Source: Amycolatopsis iheyensis
GTDB taxonomy: Bacteria; Actinomycetota; Actinomycetes; Mycobacteriales; Pseudonocardiaceae
NCBI RefSeq assembly: GCF_024703995.1
Contig: NZ_JAMXQV010000006.1
Span: forward strand, 124,001-188,000
Length of the DNA: 64,000 nt
Reading direction: 5' to 3'
Positions 15,769 to 24,085 of the stretch are shown here, one piece after another. A program made the position numbers and the translations under genes. The notes under the pieces were generated by a model, which ran no database searches, was not told where the DNA came from, and was given only the letters and a program-made list of their open reading frames with translations. How positions within the stretch are numbered: the stretch's first letter is position 1; each line of letters starts with the position of its first letter.

Positions 15769-15842
15769 ACGACTAAATCCGAAGCTGTCGCCGCTAGGTT
15801 GACCATGGATTAGTCGTCCAAGTTCGGCTGTACGACTGAATC
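15769..15842. promoter_or_regulatory. Cluster of three ACGACTRAATCC-like boxes before aminotransferase
   Basis: ACGACTAAATCC at 15769-15780 is identical to the box upstream of the permease. GGATTAGTCGT at 15807-15817 is the same motif inverted and one base shorter, and ACGACTGAATC lies at 15832-15842. Three copies within 75 bases directly before the aminotransferase start match cooperative Lrp-type binding. Confidence 0.6.
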
Positions 15843-15880
15843 GCTTGCCTTGTGTGGTCGAGGCGTGCGATAACCGAGGC

Positions 15881-17251
15881 ATGACCAACACCGCCGCCGG
15901 CCTCGCGCAGTCCGCTCGCAGCAACCTCTGGATGCACTTCACCCGCCACTCCGCCTACGACGAGACCGACGTGCCGGTGATCGTCCGCGGCGAAGGCCCC
16001 TACATCTGGGACGCCCGCGGAAAGCGCTACCTGGACGGGCTCGCCGGCCTGTTCGCGGTCCAGGTCGGTCACGGCCGCGAGGAGCTCGCCGAGGCCGCGG
16101 CGCGGCAGACGAAGCAGCTCGCGTACTTCCCGCTGTGGGGGCACGCGCACCCGACGGCGATCGAGCTGGCGTCGCGGCTCGCGGCCGCGTCGCCGGGCGA
16201 CCTGAACCGGGTGTTCTTCACCGTCAGCGGCGGCGAGTCCGTCGAAACGGCGTGGAAACTGGCCAAGCAGTACTTCAAGCTCGTCGGGAAACCGACGAAG
16301 CACAAGGTGATCAGCCGCGCGCTGGCCTACCACGGCACGTCGCAGGGCGCGCTGTCGATCACCGGCATTCCCGGCGCGAAGGCGGACTTCGAGCCGCTGG
16401 TGCCGAGCACGCTGCGCGTCCCGAACACGAACTTCTACCGCGCGCCCGAGCACGCCGACGACTACGAGGCCTACGGGCGCTGGGCCGCCGACCAGATCGA
16501 GCAGGCCATCGAGTTCGAGGGCGCGGACACGGTCGCGGCGGTGTTCCTCGAGCCGGTGCAGAACACGGGCGGCTGCTTCGTGCCGCCGCCGGGGTACTTC
16601 GCTCGGGTGCGGGAGATTTGCGACCGTCACGACGTACTGCTGGTGTCGGACGAGGTGATCTGCGCGTTCGGCCGGGTCGGCCACGACTTCGCGGCCAAGC
16701 GGTACGGCTACCAGCCGGACATCATCACGACGGCGAAGGGGCTGACGTCCGGGTACGCGCCACTGGGCGCGGTGCTGGCTTCGGAGCGGCTGATGGAGCC
16801 GTTCACGCGTGGCGCCACGACGTTCATGCACGGGTCGACCTACGGCGGGCACCCGGTTTCGTGCGCGGTCGCGCTGGCGAACCTGGACCTGATGGAGCGT
16901 GAAGGCCTCTACGACCACGTGCTGTCCCGAGAGGACGCGTTCCGGTCCACTTTGGACAAGCTGACGGACCTCCCGATCGTCGGGGACGTCCGCGGGGCCG
17001 GGTTCTTCTACGGGATCGAGCTGGTGAAGGACAAGGTGACCAAGGAGACCTTCAGCGCAGCCGAATCGGAGCGGGTGCTGCGGGGCTTCCTGTCGGACGC
17101 GCTGTTCGAGGCGGGGCTGTACTGCCGGGCCGACGACCGCGCCGAGCCGGTGGTGCAGCTGTCACCGCCGTTGATCTGCGACCAGCGCGAGTTCGACGAG
17201 ATGGAGCAGATCCTCCGCGACACGCTGACCCAGGCATGGAAGATGCTGTAG
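15881..17251 (+). CDS. Class III PLP-dependent aminotransferase
   Basis: A 456-residue enzyme of the omega-aminotransferase group. The PLP lysine is in TTAKGLTSGYAPLGA. The substrate/cofactor motifs VSDEVICAFGR and FTVSGGESVETAWKLAKQY are intact, and THGST-type FMHGSTYGGHPVSCA closes the active site. Relatives convert putrescine, beta-alanine, taurine or gamma-aminobutyrate with pyruvate or oxoglutarate as acceptor; which one applies cannot be told. ATG 15881 was chosen over upstream starts because it begins the conserved NLWMHFTRH region. The permease and Lrp regulator suggest catabolism of an imported amine or amino acid. Confidence 0.9.
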   Translation: MTNTAAGLAQSARSNLWMHFTRHSAYDETDVPVIVRGEGPYIWDARGKRYLDGLAGLFAVQVGHGREELAEAAARQTKQLAYFPLWGHAHPTAIELASRLAAASPGDLNRVFFTVSGGESVETAWKLAKQYFKLVGKPTKHKVISRALAYHGTSQGALSITGIPGAKADFEPLVPSTLRVPNTNFYRAPEHADDYEAYGRWAADQIEQAIEFEGADTVAAVFLEPVQNTGGCFVPPPGYFARVREICDRHDVLLVSDEVICAFGRVGHDFAAKRYGYQPDIITTAKGLTSGYAPLGAVLASERLMEPFTRGATTFMHGSTYGGHPVSCAVALANLDLMEREGLYDHVLSREDAFRSTLDKLTDLPIVGDVRGAGFFYGIELVKDKVTKETFSAAESERVLRGFLSDALFEAGLYCRADDRAEPVVQLSPPLICDQREFDEMEQILRDTLTQAWKML

Positions 17252-17324
17252 CGCGGCCCTCGGCCCCCCGAAATCCAGCTTAGCGGAGGGGACCGACAGT
17301 TCCGGTTCGTTCGTGGCCGGCTCT

Positions 17325-17412
17325 CAAGCGCCCCAATGTGGCCTTCGGTGCGTCAGACGCACCGAAGGCCACATTGGGTGCGTCAGACGCAACCAAGGCC
17401 ACATTGGGGCGC
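17325..17412. repeat. Nested palindromic repeat element
   Basis: A perfect palindrome with 23-bp arms and a single-base centre (17332-17354 and 17356-17378, arms starting CCCAATGTGGCCTTCGG) is followed by a third half-copy (17379-17412). The outer 18 bases, GCGCCCCAATGTGGCCTT, pair perfectly with 17395-17412, so two alternative folds are possible. The 367-base gap between the aminotransferase and P450 holds this element and no gene. It looks like a dispersed extragenic palindrome and could also end aminotransferase transcription. Confidence 0.75.
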
Positions 17413-17490
17413 ATGGGGCCGGGAACCACGGATGCCGGACAGTTCGGGTGTCGCCGCGGTGGATCGGGTTGGTGTTGTGGCCCGAAAGGG

Positions 17491-17511
17491 CGGGGAACTT
17501 CCCGTTCCCCG
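17491..17511. promoter_or_regulatory. Short inverted repeat upstream of P450 gene
   Basis: CGGGGAAC and GTTCCCCG form perfect 8-bp arms around 5 bases, about 110 bases before the P450 start. The symmetry suits a dimeric repressor. It may be chance in GC-rich DNA, but it is the only clear dyad near this start. Confidence 0.35.
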
Positions 17512-17618
17512 CCGCCGCCCGGGTTTCTGAGTACCGTTGAGCGCAGGGGGACCGGGGGGAGCGGCCGGTGACCGGCCCGCCGTGTCGTGCCGACCGGTCG
17601 CGTCCGGGAGGAGACCCG

Positions 17619-18821
17619 ATGATCACGGACACTCCGCGCCTGCCGTTCGAGCGGCCGAACGTCCTCGAGATCGCTCCGCTGTTCGACGTGCTGCGCCGGC
17701 AAGGGCCGGTCGTTCCGGTGACCACCCCGGCCGGGGATCCGGCTTGGCTCGTCACCGGGTTCGACGAAGTCCGCGCCGTCTTCACCGATCCGCGGTTCGG
17801 GCGCTCGCACCCCGCGCCCGAGGAAGCCTCGACGCTCTCGGACGCCGCCGTGCTGAGCCGGCCGCAGGGGGACCACGAAACCGAGCACCTCGAGCACGCC
17901 CGGATGCGGAAGATGCTCGTGCCCGCCTTCTCCGCCAACCGGATCCGGCGGCTCGCCGGGCACGTCCAGGAGCTGGCCGACGGCTGCTACGCCGAGATGG
18001 AACACGCGCGGCGCGCCGGAGAGCCCGTCGACCTGCACGAGCTGCTCTCGTTCCCGCTGCCCGTGCTCGTCATCTGCGAGCTACTGGGCGTGCCCTACGA
18101 AGACCGCGACACCTTCCGCGTGCTGTCCGAGCGGATGGGCCGGATGGACATCGGCAGCGGCGCCGACGCCGCGCTCGACGAGTTCGCCGCGTACATGGGC
18201 CGGCTCGCCGCGGCCAAGCGGCGGGCGCCCGGCCAGGACGTCGTGTCGGACCTGGTGCGGGCGCAGGCCGACGACCCGGCCTTCACCGACGACGACCTCG
18301 CGCGCCTGGCCGCCGGCCTGCTGTTCGCCGGGCACGAGACCACCTCCAACCGGATCGACCTCGGCGTCCTCTACCTGCTCACCGACCTCGCCCGGCGCGA
18401 CGCGCTGGTGGCCGACCCCGAGGGGCGGACCCACGGTGTCGTCGAGGAGATCCTGCGGCTGTCCGCGCCGGGTGGGCTCGGGATCCTGCGGTACGCCCAC
18501 GACGACGTCGAGCTGGGCGGGGTGAGCGTCGCTCGCGGGGACGCCGTCGTGCTGTCGCTGGCCGCCGCGAACCGGGACTCCGCCGTGTTCCCGCACGCCG
18601 GGGAGTTCGACCCCGACCGCAAGCCGAACTCACACTTGTCGTTCGCCTTCGGCGGCTGGTTCTGCATCGGCGCGAGCCTCGCCCGCACCGAGCTGCGCGT
18701 CGTGTTCGGCTCGCTGTTCCGGCGGTTCCCGGGGCTGCGGCTGGCCGTCGGCGTCGATGAACTGGAGGTCCGGACGAACCGTGTCACCGGGGGAGTGGAC
18801 CGCGTGCCCGTCCTCTGGTAG
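17619..18821 (+). CDS. Cytochrome P450 with unusual heme-loop residues
   Basis: A 400-residue soluble bacterial P450. The I-helix oxygen motif AGHETT (237-242), the K-helix EEILR, and Cys349 in the heme loop are all present. The usual loop is F-G-x-G-x-H/R-x-C-x-G. Here it reads [10 protein letters not shown], so the first Gly is Ala and the His/Arg that normally touches a heme propionate is Trp. GGGAGGA 7 bases before ATG 17619 is a strong ribosome-binding site. It heads a run of three close genes with a 129-residue unknown and a response regulator. Substrate and electron partners are not in the window. Confidence 0.88.
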   Translation: MITDTPRLPFERPNVLEIAPLFDVLRRQGPVVPVTTPAGDPAWLVTGFDEVRAVFTDPRFGRSHPAPEEASTLSDAAVLSRPQGDHETEHLEHARMRKMLVPAFSANRIRRLAGHVQELADGCYAEMEHARRAGEPVDLHELLSFPLPVLVICELLGVPYEDRDTFRVLSERMGRMDIGSGADAALDEFAAYMGRLAAAKRRAPGQDVVSDLVRAQADDPAFTDDDLARLAAGLLFAGHETTSNRIDLGVLYLLTDLARRDALVADPEGRTHGVVEEILRLSAPGGLGILRYAHDDVELGGVSVARGDAVVLSLAAANRDSAVFPHAGEFDPDRKPNSHLSFAFGGWFCIGASLARTELRVVFGSLFRRFPGLRLAVGVDELEVRTNRVTGGVDRVPVLW

Positions 18822-18849
18822 ACGTGAGCGGCCGCGACGGGAGGAAAAC

Positions 18850-19239
18850 GTGACCCTGTGGGACAGGCTCGGGATGGACGACAAGCTCGTCAAGGTGCTC
18901 AAGGAAATCCCGCCCGGGCCCGACGCGCCGGAGTTCGGCCCGGCCTACGTGACGATCCACCAGCTCGCCGTCGAGCTGGACCAGCGGTTCCCCGAGGTGC
19001 GCAAGCAGCTGGACGTGCCGCTGGGCGGCGGGGCGACCCGGCACGCCGGCCTGGTCGAGCTGCTGGGCAAGGAGCTGGTCGACAAGATCAAGCGCTACGG
19101 CGACGTCTACCCGATCGAAGCGGCGCAGCTGTCGTCCGTCCGGTTCCGCGAGCTGCGGCTCAAGGGCCCCGGCGGGCGTGACCTGGTGGGCGCCTCCCGC
19201 ACCGACCTGCCGTTGATCCGCCTGCGGCCCAAGGACTGA
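18850..19239 (+). CDS. Conserved hypothetical protein between P450 and regulator
   Basis: A 129-residue soluble protein starting at GTG 18850, 28 bases after the P450 stop, with GGAGG 5-6 bases upstream. It has a Lys/Glu-rich helical N-terminus (WDRLGMDDKLVKVLKEIPPGP), a FGPAYVTIHQLAVELDQRFPEV segment and a C-terminal basic region. I recognise no family. It lacks cysteines and signal sequences. Its place between a P450 and a response regulator in a likely operon suggests a shared process, but no function can be inferred. Confidence 0.65.
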   Translation: MTLWDRLGMDDKLVKVLKEIPPGPDAPEFGPAYVTIHQLAVELDQRFPEVRKQLDVPLGGGATRHAGLVELLGKELVDKIKRYGDVYPIEAAQLSSVRFRELRLKGPGGRDLVGASRTDLPLIRLRPKD

Positions 19240-19240
19240 C

Positions 19241-19882
19241 GTGGAGCTCGCCCTGCCGGTCCGCGTTCTGGTGGCCGAACGCGACCCGGCTGTCCGGACG
19301 CGCCTGGCGGACCTGCTCGGTGAGGCGGACGGCATCGAGGTGGTCGGCTCGGCCGGCGACGCCGCGGCGGCCCGCACCACCCTCCGCCGCCGGCTGCCGG
19401 ACGTCGTGCTGCTGGACCCGCGCCTGGCCCCGCTGGGCCCGGTCTTCCGCCGGCCGGCGGTGCTCGTGCTGGCGACGTTCGATTCGGAGGCCGGGATCCT
19501 CCGCGCCCTGCGTGACGGGGCGGCGGGGTTCGTGCTGCGCTCGGCCCGCCGCAACGAGCTGATCAAGGTGGTCCGCCTGGCCGCCGACGGGCACGTGGTC
19601 CTCTCCCCGGACGCCTCCCGCCGCCTGGTCTCGGCGGCGACGGTGCTCTCCGGCCCCCGCGACGAGCGGCTGGCCCGGGTCGACCGGCTCTCGACCCGGG
19701 AGCGCGAGGTGCTGGTGCTCGTCGGCCAGGCGTTGACCAACGCGGAAATCGCGGCGCGGCTGGAGCTGGCGGAGCCGGTGGTCCGGACCTTGGTGGCGCA
19801 GGTGGTCCGCAAGCTGGAGTGCACGCACCGGACCGACGCCGGGCTGCTGGCCTACGAGCGAGGCCTGTGCCGGCCAGGCTGA
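19241..19882 (+). CDS. LuxR/NarL-family response regulator
   Basis: A 213-residue protein with a receiver domain (LVAERDPAVRTRLADLL acid pocket, phosphoacceptor Asp in VVLLDPRLAP) and a LuxR helix-turn-helix (LSTREREVLVLVGQALTNAEIAARLELAEPVVRTLVAQVVRKL). It begins at GTG 19241, one base after the previous stop. The receiver is short and its second acid-pocket residue is an Arg flanked by Glu and Asp, so phosphorylation may be atypical. No histidine kinase is adjacent. It could regulate the upstream P450 operon. Confidence 0.85.
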   Translation: MELALPVRVLVAERDPAVRTRLADLLGEADGIEVVGSAGDAAAARTTLRRRLPDVVLLDPRLAPLGPVFRRPAVLVLATFDSEAGILRALRDGAAGFVLRSARRNELIKVVRLAADGHVVLSPDASRRLVSAATVLSGPRDERLARVDRLSTREREVLVLVGQALTNAEIAARLELAEPVVRTLVAQVVRKLECTHRTDAGLLAYERGLCRPG

Positions 19883-19892
19883 GCGCCGGAAC

Positions 19893-19945
19893 GTGGTGGA
19901 TGACTCAGTCCTGTCGCCCGGCGACGGGACTGAGCCATCCACCAC
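19893..19945. terminator. Long hairpin between convergent genes
   Basis: Stems of 10, 8 and 5 bp (GTGGTGGATG with CATCCACCAC, CTCAGTCC with GGACTGAG, GTCGC with GCGAC) stack with single mismatches and a 3-base loop, giving a 53-base hairpin. It starts 11 bases after the response-regulator stop and ends 8 bases before the protease stop. It is thus placed to end transcription from both sides. There is no U-tract. Confidence 0.65.
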
Positions 19946-19952
19946 AGGACCC

Positions 19953-21083
19953 TCAGAAGCCGGTCAGGCCGAGAGGCGTGCCCACCCCGGTCGGGGCGTC
20001 ATAGCCGGCCCCGGCAACACACAAGTAGTCACCCCCGCACTTCTTGCCCGCTCCCGCCGCGTCGTTGGTGCCCGTCGTGACATCGGTGAACGCACTCGCG
20101 TACAAACCCGCCGGCTGCGTCGTGCCGGCGTGGCCCGACCGGCCGACCAGCCCCGCGACGAATGGCGCCGACGCGCTCGTGCCGTTCGCCGGGAGCCAGC
20201 CGCCCGCGTCCGCGTAGTGGATCGCGATGTTCTCGGCCGCCGACGCGATGTCGGCCACCGTGCGCTTGCCGCAGTGGGTGTCGTGCTGCCAGGCCGGCTT
20301 CGCGATGTAGGCCGAGCAGCCGCTGCCGCCGTACTGCCACGCCGACTCCGTCCAGCCCCGGGCCGACGCCGGGTCCCGGGCCAGTGTCGTCCCGCCCACC
20401 GCGATCGTGGACGCCAGCACCGCCGGGTAGTTCGCCGCCGTGAAGCCCGCGTCGCCCGACGAAGCCACCACTGTCACGCCCGCGTGCTGGTAGTGGCTCG
20501 CGTACGCCAGCGGCGCGCCGCCTTCCCGGGCGCCGTAGCTGTTCGACACCACCTTGGCGCCCAGCCGGACCGCCGTGTCCTCCGTCTCCGCCAGGTCGGC
20601 GAATCCGGGTGTGTTGCCCTCGACCACCACGATCGAGCACGACGGACACGCCGCCGACACCATCGAGACGTCCAAAGTGGACTCCATCGCCCAGCCGAAG
20701 CTCGCGGCGGGCAGCGGACCGGCGAGACCCTGCTGGTTCACCTTCGTGAAACAGCCGTTCGCGGTGGTGCACGGCGGCAGGCCGTACTGCGTCCGGTACG
20801 CCGCGAGGTCGGCTTCCAGGTTCGGGGCGTCGTAGGCGATCGAGATGCCGACGACGGTGCCGGGACCCGCGTCGGCGGGCAGCCGGTACGCCGACGCCAG
20901 GTCGTCGGCACCCCAGCCGTCCGGGCCGTCGGCCAACGCGCGCACCGGGGTGTACGTGGTGAGGCAGTGCGCCACGCCGGCCCGCTCGGGACACGCCGCG
21001 CGGGGACCGGGGTCCGCGGACGCGGCAGGCGCCAGCGCGACGACGAGGACGGCGCTCAGCACGCCGATGATCGATCTGTGCAC
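19953..21083 (-). CDS. Secreted S53 (sedolisin-like) serine-carboxyl peptidase
   Basis: A 376-residue exported protease with a signal peptide (VVALAPAASA). The sedolisin catalytic set is visible: Glu134 and Asp138 in WAMESTLDVSM, the oxyanion Asp211 in ASSGDAGF, and nucleophile Ser303 in NGTSASAPF. The Ser-Glu-Asp triad favours acidic pH. The large N-terminal pro-domain common in S53 enzymes is missing, so maturation must differ. Six or more cysteines suggest disulfides. GTG 21083 has GGAAGG 6 bases upstream. It is co-transcribed 14 bases behind a large exported protein that may assist it. Activity on real substrates is not known. Confidence 0.82.
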   Translation of the reverse strand: MHRSIIGVLSAVLVVALAPAASADPGPRAACPERAGVAHCLTTYTPVRALADGPDGWGADDLASAYRLPADAGPGTVVGISIAYDAPNLEADLAAYRTQYGLPPCTTANGCFTKVNQQGLAGPLPAASFGWAMESTLDVSMVSAACPSCSIVVVEGNTPGFADLAETEDTAVRLGAKVVSNSYGAREGGAPLAYASHYQHAGVTVVASSGDAGFTAANYPAVLASTIAVGGTTLARDPASARGWTESAWQYGGSGCSAYIAKPAWQHDTHCGKRTVADIASAAENIAIHYADAGGWLPANGTSASAPFVAGLVGRSGHAGTTQPAGLYASAFTDVTTGTNDAAGAGKKCGGDYLCVAGAGYDAPTGVGTPLGLTGF

Positions 21084-21097
21084 AGTGGACCTTCCCC

Positions 21098-23221
21098 TCA
21101 GGACGGGTAGACGTGGTAGGCGGCGGTGATCGTCTCGGAGACGGTCGCCCCCGCGGCGTCGGCAGCCGTGACGCGCAGCGAGACGTCCCCACCGCGGAAC
21201 GATTCGGGCACCGCGGTGAACTCCGCGTGGAAGACGCCGTCGCCGCGCGGGGTCACCGTCGCGTCGTGCCAGGTCGTGCCGTCGAGCGAGTACTGGGCCG
21301 TCGCGCCGGTGACGGGCGAGGCCGCGCTCTGCTGCAGGTGCCCGACCGTGAGGTCGAAGCCCTGCGGCCCGGCCACCGTGGACCCGTCCGGACGCAGCCC
21401 GCCGACGGCGTACCCGAGAGTCAGCATCGGCTCGGCCCCGCAGGACCGGTCTACCCCTTCGCGCTGGCGCACGCACACCAGCGCCGCCGGGAGCGTGCTG
21501 CCCTCGACGTGCTGCGACGGCCACGTCCACTCGGTGTGGGTCGCGGTGCTCTGGTGGTACATCGGCCCGGTGCGCCCGGCATCGACGGTCAGCCCCAGCG
21601 TCGACGGCCCGGGTGCCACCGCCTGCTCCAGCGTGAGCTCCGTGACCCCGGCCGGGCTCTCTTCGGCGATCGTGGTGCCGTCCTGGGTCAGCGTGTAGTG
21701 CCCGGTGATGGTGTCGCGGGCCTCACCGTAGAGACCGAAGCCGGTGTGCCCCGGCTCGTTGTCGCTGAACGGCGTGATCGACACCCGCAGCAGGTCACCG
21801 GCCCGCGTGGCGGCCGGCTGCATGGGCGCGGTGCCGTCGTCGAGCGGCAGCAGCGCCACGCCGCCGACCGGGTGGAGCGGGAACTTGTTCCAGTCCTCGG
21901 TGACCGCCGACCCGCCGCGGTAGACGTGGAAGGCCTCGTACTGCCCGCCGGCCCAGCCGGGGAACTGCGAGGACGGGAGGTACTTCGAGAACCCGCCGAA
22001 CCACCGCAGGTCCGGCGCGGCCGAGACGTACTCCACCTGCCGGCGCGGCAGCTGGATCGGGTGCGACACGCGACCGCCGCTGTCCTCGAAGGAGAACATC
22101 CCGCTGCGCTGCCGCAACCCCAGCGACGCGTACTCGCTGAAGTACGTCGAGTCCACCGCGGCGACGTCGTTCGCCGTGATCACGTACCGCTGGCGGGGGA
22201 TCGTGCCGGTGCTCGCCTTCTGCAGCACGTACTCGTACGGCGTGCCCGGCCCCGGCGGGGACACGAGCCGGCTGTACGGGTAGGTCTGCAGCGCGCCCGT
22301 CCGCACCGGGACGGCCGTCGGCGACACCGCGATCGGCACGCCGGGCCCGGCGTCGAAGTCGACGAGCAGCGCCGGGCCGGTCTTCGCCGCGCGGCGGAAC
22401 AGGAACCCGGTGTCGTCGAGCAGCGCCGGCCGCGGGGTCACCCAGGTCAGCTTGCTCGACGCGCGGGACGCGTCGACGCGGACGGTCTTGTCCGCCTTGA
22501 CCGCGAACTCGGGCTGCGCGCTGAAGCGCACCTCGGTCGGGTTGCCGTCGGCGTCGGCCGTCCAGAACAGGCCGAGCGCGCTGTAGTTCCCGTCCGGCGC
22601 GCTGAACTTCGCCGTGCCGCCGGCGAAGTAGTTCAGGCTTTCGTTGGGGTCCAGCAGGTTCCCGTCGTCGGTGTTGTACAGGAACGCGACGCCGGTGTCG
22701 GCCGGCCGGCCGGCGATGTCGGTGGCGTCGACCGACACGGTGCGCATCACCGAGCGGGGCTGCGCGGCCCGCCGCGCCGGTGTCCCCGAGAGCGCGAAAG
22801 TCTTCCCCCCGGCGAAGAGCCCCTGACCCCCGAAGCGGCCCTTCGCGTTGTCTTCCTTGAACTGCTTCGCCAGGGCGGCGCCGAACCTCGCCGGGTCGAC
22901 CGGGGCGGCCGCGCCGGCCAGGAGCGCCTTGACGTCGAACAGGCCCAGGTCCAGCCCGCGCCCCAGGTAGGGGAGCGCGGTGGCGGGTACCTCGTAGTCG
23001 CGGTCGCCGAGGCGCAGGTGCACCAGCGCCCGCGCCATGCCCTTCTCCGCGGCCGGCCGGACGTCGTAGAGGAACCGGCCGTCGGCCGTGGTCCGGACGG
23101 CGATCCGTTCGCCCGTGGGCAGCGTGACGCCCTCTGGCGCGGCCGCGGCGGCCGCGGCCGGGGGAGTCAGCACCGCGGCTCCCGCGAGCAGCACCGCGAA
23201 CACCGAAAGTCTTCTTCGCAC
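21098..23221 (-). CDS. Large exported protein of unknown function, protease partner
   Basis: A 707-residue secreted protein. GTG 23221 is preferred because GGAGG lies 5 bases before it and it starts a normal signal peptide (VRRRLSVFAVLLAGAAVLTPPAAAAA); an upstream ATG would add 10 residues. The mature chain is beta-rich, starts PEGVTLPTGERIAVRTTADGRF, and ends in an Ig-like domain with STDGTTW-type and ADAAGATVSETITAAYHV. This pattern resembles the non-catalytic C-terminal parts of actinobacterial subtilases, but no Asp-His-Ser triad is present. A lone Cys pair lies near residues 590-605. It precedes the S53 protease in an operon, so a partner or inhibitor role is possible. Confidence 0.65.
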   Translation of the reverse strand: MRRRLSVFAVLLAGAAVLTPPAAAAAAAPEGVTLPTGERIAVRTTADGRFLYDVRPAAEKGMARALVHLRLGDRDYEVPATALPYLGRGLDLGLFDVKALLAGAAAPVDPARFGAALAKQFKEDNAKGRFGGQGLFAGGKTFALSGTPARRAAQPRSVMRTVSVDATDIAGRPADTGVAFLYNTDDGNLLDPNESLNYFAGGTAKFSAPDGNYSALGLFWTADADGNPTEVRFSAQPEFAVKADKTVRVDASRASSKLTWVTPRPALLDDTGFLFRRAAKTGPALLVDFDAGPGVPIAVSPTAVPVRTGALQTYPYSRLVSPPGPGTPYEYVLQKASTGTIPRQRYVITANDVAAVDSTYFSEYASLGLRQRSGMFSFEDSGGRVSHPIQLPRRQVEYVSAAPDLRWFGGFSKYLPSSQFPGWAGGQYEAFHVYRGGSAVTEDWNKFPLHPVGGVALLPLDDGTAPMQPAATRAGDLLRVSITPFSDNEPGHTGFGLYGEARDTITGHYTLTQDGTTIAEESPAGVTELTLEQAVAPGPSTLGLTVDAGRTGPMYHQSTATHTEWTWPSQHVEGSTLPAALVCVRQREGVDRSCGAEPMLTLGYAVGGLRPDGSTVAGPQGFDLTVGHLQQSAASPVTGATAQYSLDGTTWHDATVTPRGDGVFHAEFTAVPESFRGGDVSLRVTAADAAGATVSETITAAYHVYPS

Positions 23222-23299
23222 TGGCACCTCCGTGTGGTGGTTGATCACCACTACCGACGGGCCAGGCGCCGGAGTCGTTGAGCCCGGCGCGCGATCTTT

Positions 23300-23311
23300 G
23301 GGTAATTACCC
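23300..23311. promoter_or_regulatory. Perfect 12-bp palindrome upstream of protease operon
   Basis: GGGTAATTACCC is a perfect, AT-centred palindrome 78 bases before the start of the protease operon and just after the end of the FadR-type gene. An AT-rich dyad is rare in this genome, so a repressor site or promoter element is plausible. Confidence 0.4.
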
Positions 23312-23333
23312 TGATCGGCTCAACAACGGACAG

Positions 23334-24059
23334 TCAGGAGTGCGCGACCGGAACCGGGCGCGCGACACCGAAACCGCCGTACGGCCCGGCTTTCGCGCGC
23401 TTGCGGACCTCGTCGAAGTGCCGATGCACGGCTTCCGCGGCGGCGTCGGCGTCCCGCGTCAGGAGTGCGTCGACGATGGCCTGGTGCCGCTTCGCGGTGG
23501 CCGTCGGTGAGCCGGCCGGCCCGCCGAGCTCGCTCTCGGCGATCCGGTAGACGTCCCAGAACAGGCCGGTGAGCTCGCGCGCGAGGTCGAACCCGGCCTC
23601 GGCGCAGATGAGGTCGTGGAACTCGCGGTCGGCCTCCGCCGCGTCGGGCCCCTTGCGCTTCATCCGCGCGACGCACGCCTGCAGGTCTTCGATGAGGCCG
23701 GGCCGGTGGTCGGTGGCGACGCGCCGGGTCAGCTCGGTCTCGAGCATCTCCCGCACCTCCAGGAGGTCGCGCAGCCGGCCGACGTCGGTCGCGCCGCGGG
23801 CGCGGGTGCGGAAGAGCAGCCACGTCTGCAGCGACTCCGAGCCGGCCGAGCCGACGAACGTGCCGTAGCCGTGGCGGATCTCGACGATGCCCAGCGCCTG
23901 CAGCGCCTTGATGGCTTCGCGGATGGAGTTGCGGCTGACGCCGATGTCGTCCATCAGGCTCAGCTCGGTGGGCATGGGCGCGCCCGGCGGGAGCTCCCGC
24001 TCGACGATCAGGTCGATGATGCGCTTGGTGATCTCTTCGCTGCGCTGCGGACGGGCCAC
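23334..24059 (-). CDS. FadR-subfamily GntR transcriptional regulator
   Basis: A 241-residue repressor. The winged helix is at residues 5-75 (ITKRIIDLIVERELPPGAPM, SRNSIREAIKALQALGIVEIRHGYGTFV), followed by an all-helical FCD domain with metal/ligand residues (REFHDLICAEAG, TAKRHQAIVDALLTRD). GTG 24059 has GGAGG 6 bases upstream. It diverges from the sialidase/transporter operon across 142 bases that contain symmetric sites, so it is the likely local regulator. FCD-type regulators such as NanR bind sialic acid or related sugar acids, which matches the neighbours. The ligand itself is inferred. Confidence 0.88.
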   Translation of the reverse strand: MARPQRSEEITKRIIDLIVERELPPGAPMPTELSLMDDIGVSRNSIREAIKALQALGIVEIRHGYGTFVGSAGSESLQTWLLFRTRARGATDVGRLRDLLEVREMLETELTRRVATDHRPGLIEDLQACVARMKRKGPDAAEADREFHDLICAEAGFDLARELTGLFWDVYRIAESELGGPAGSPTATAKRHQAIVDALLTRDADAAAEAVHRHFDEVRKRAKAGPYGGFGVARPVPVAHS

Positions 24060-24085
24060 TGCTGTCCTCCCCGGATGCGTCGTGA

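Noticed and set aside
17619..19882. Part of a large antibiotic gene cluster
   Set aside because: No PKS, NRPS or terpene cyclase flanks the P450; its neighbours are housekeeping or accessory genes.
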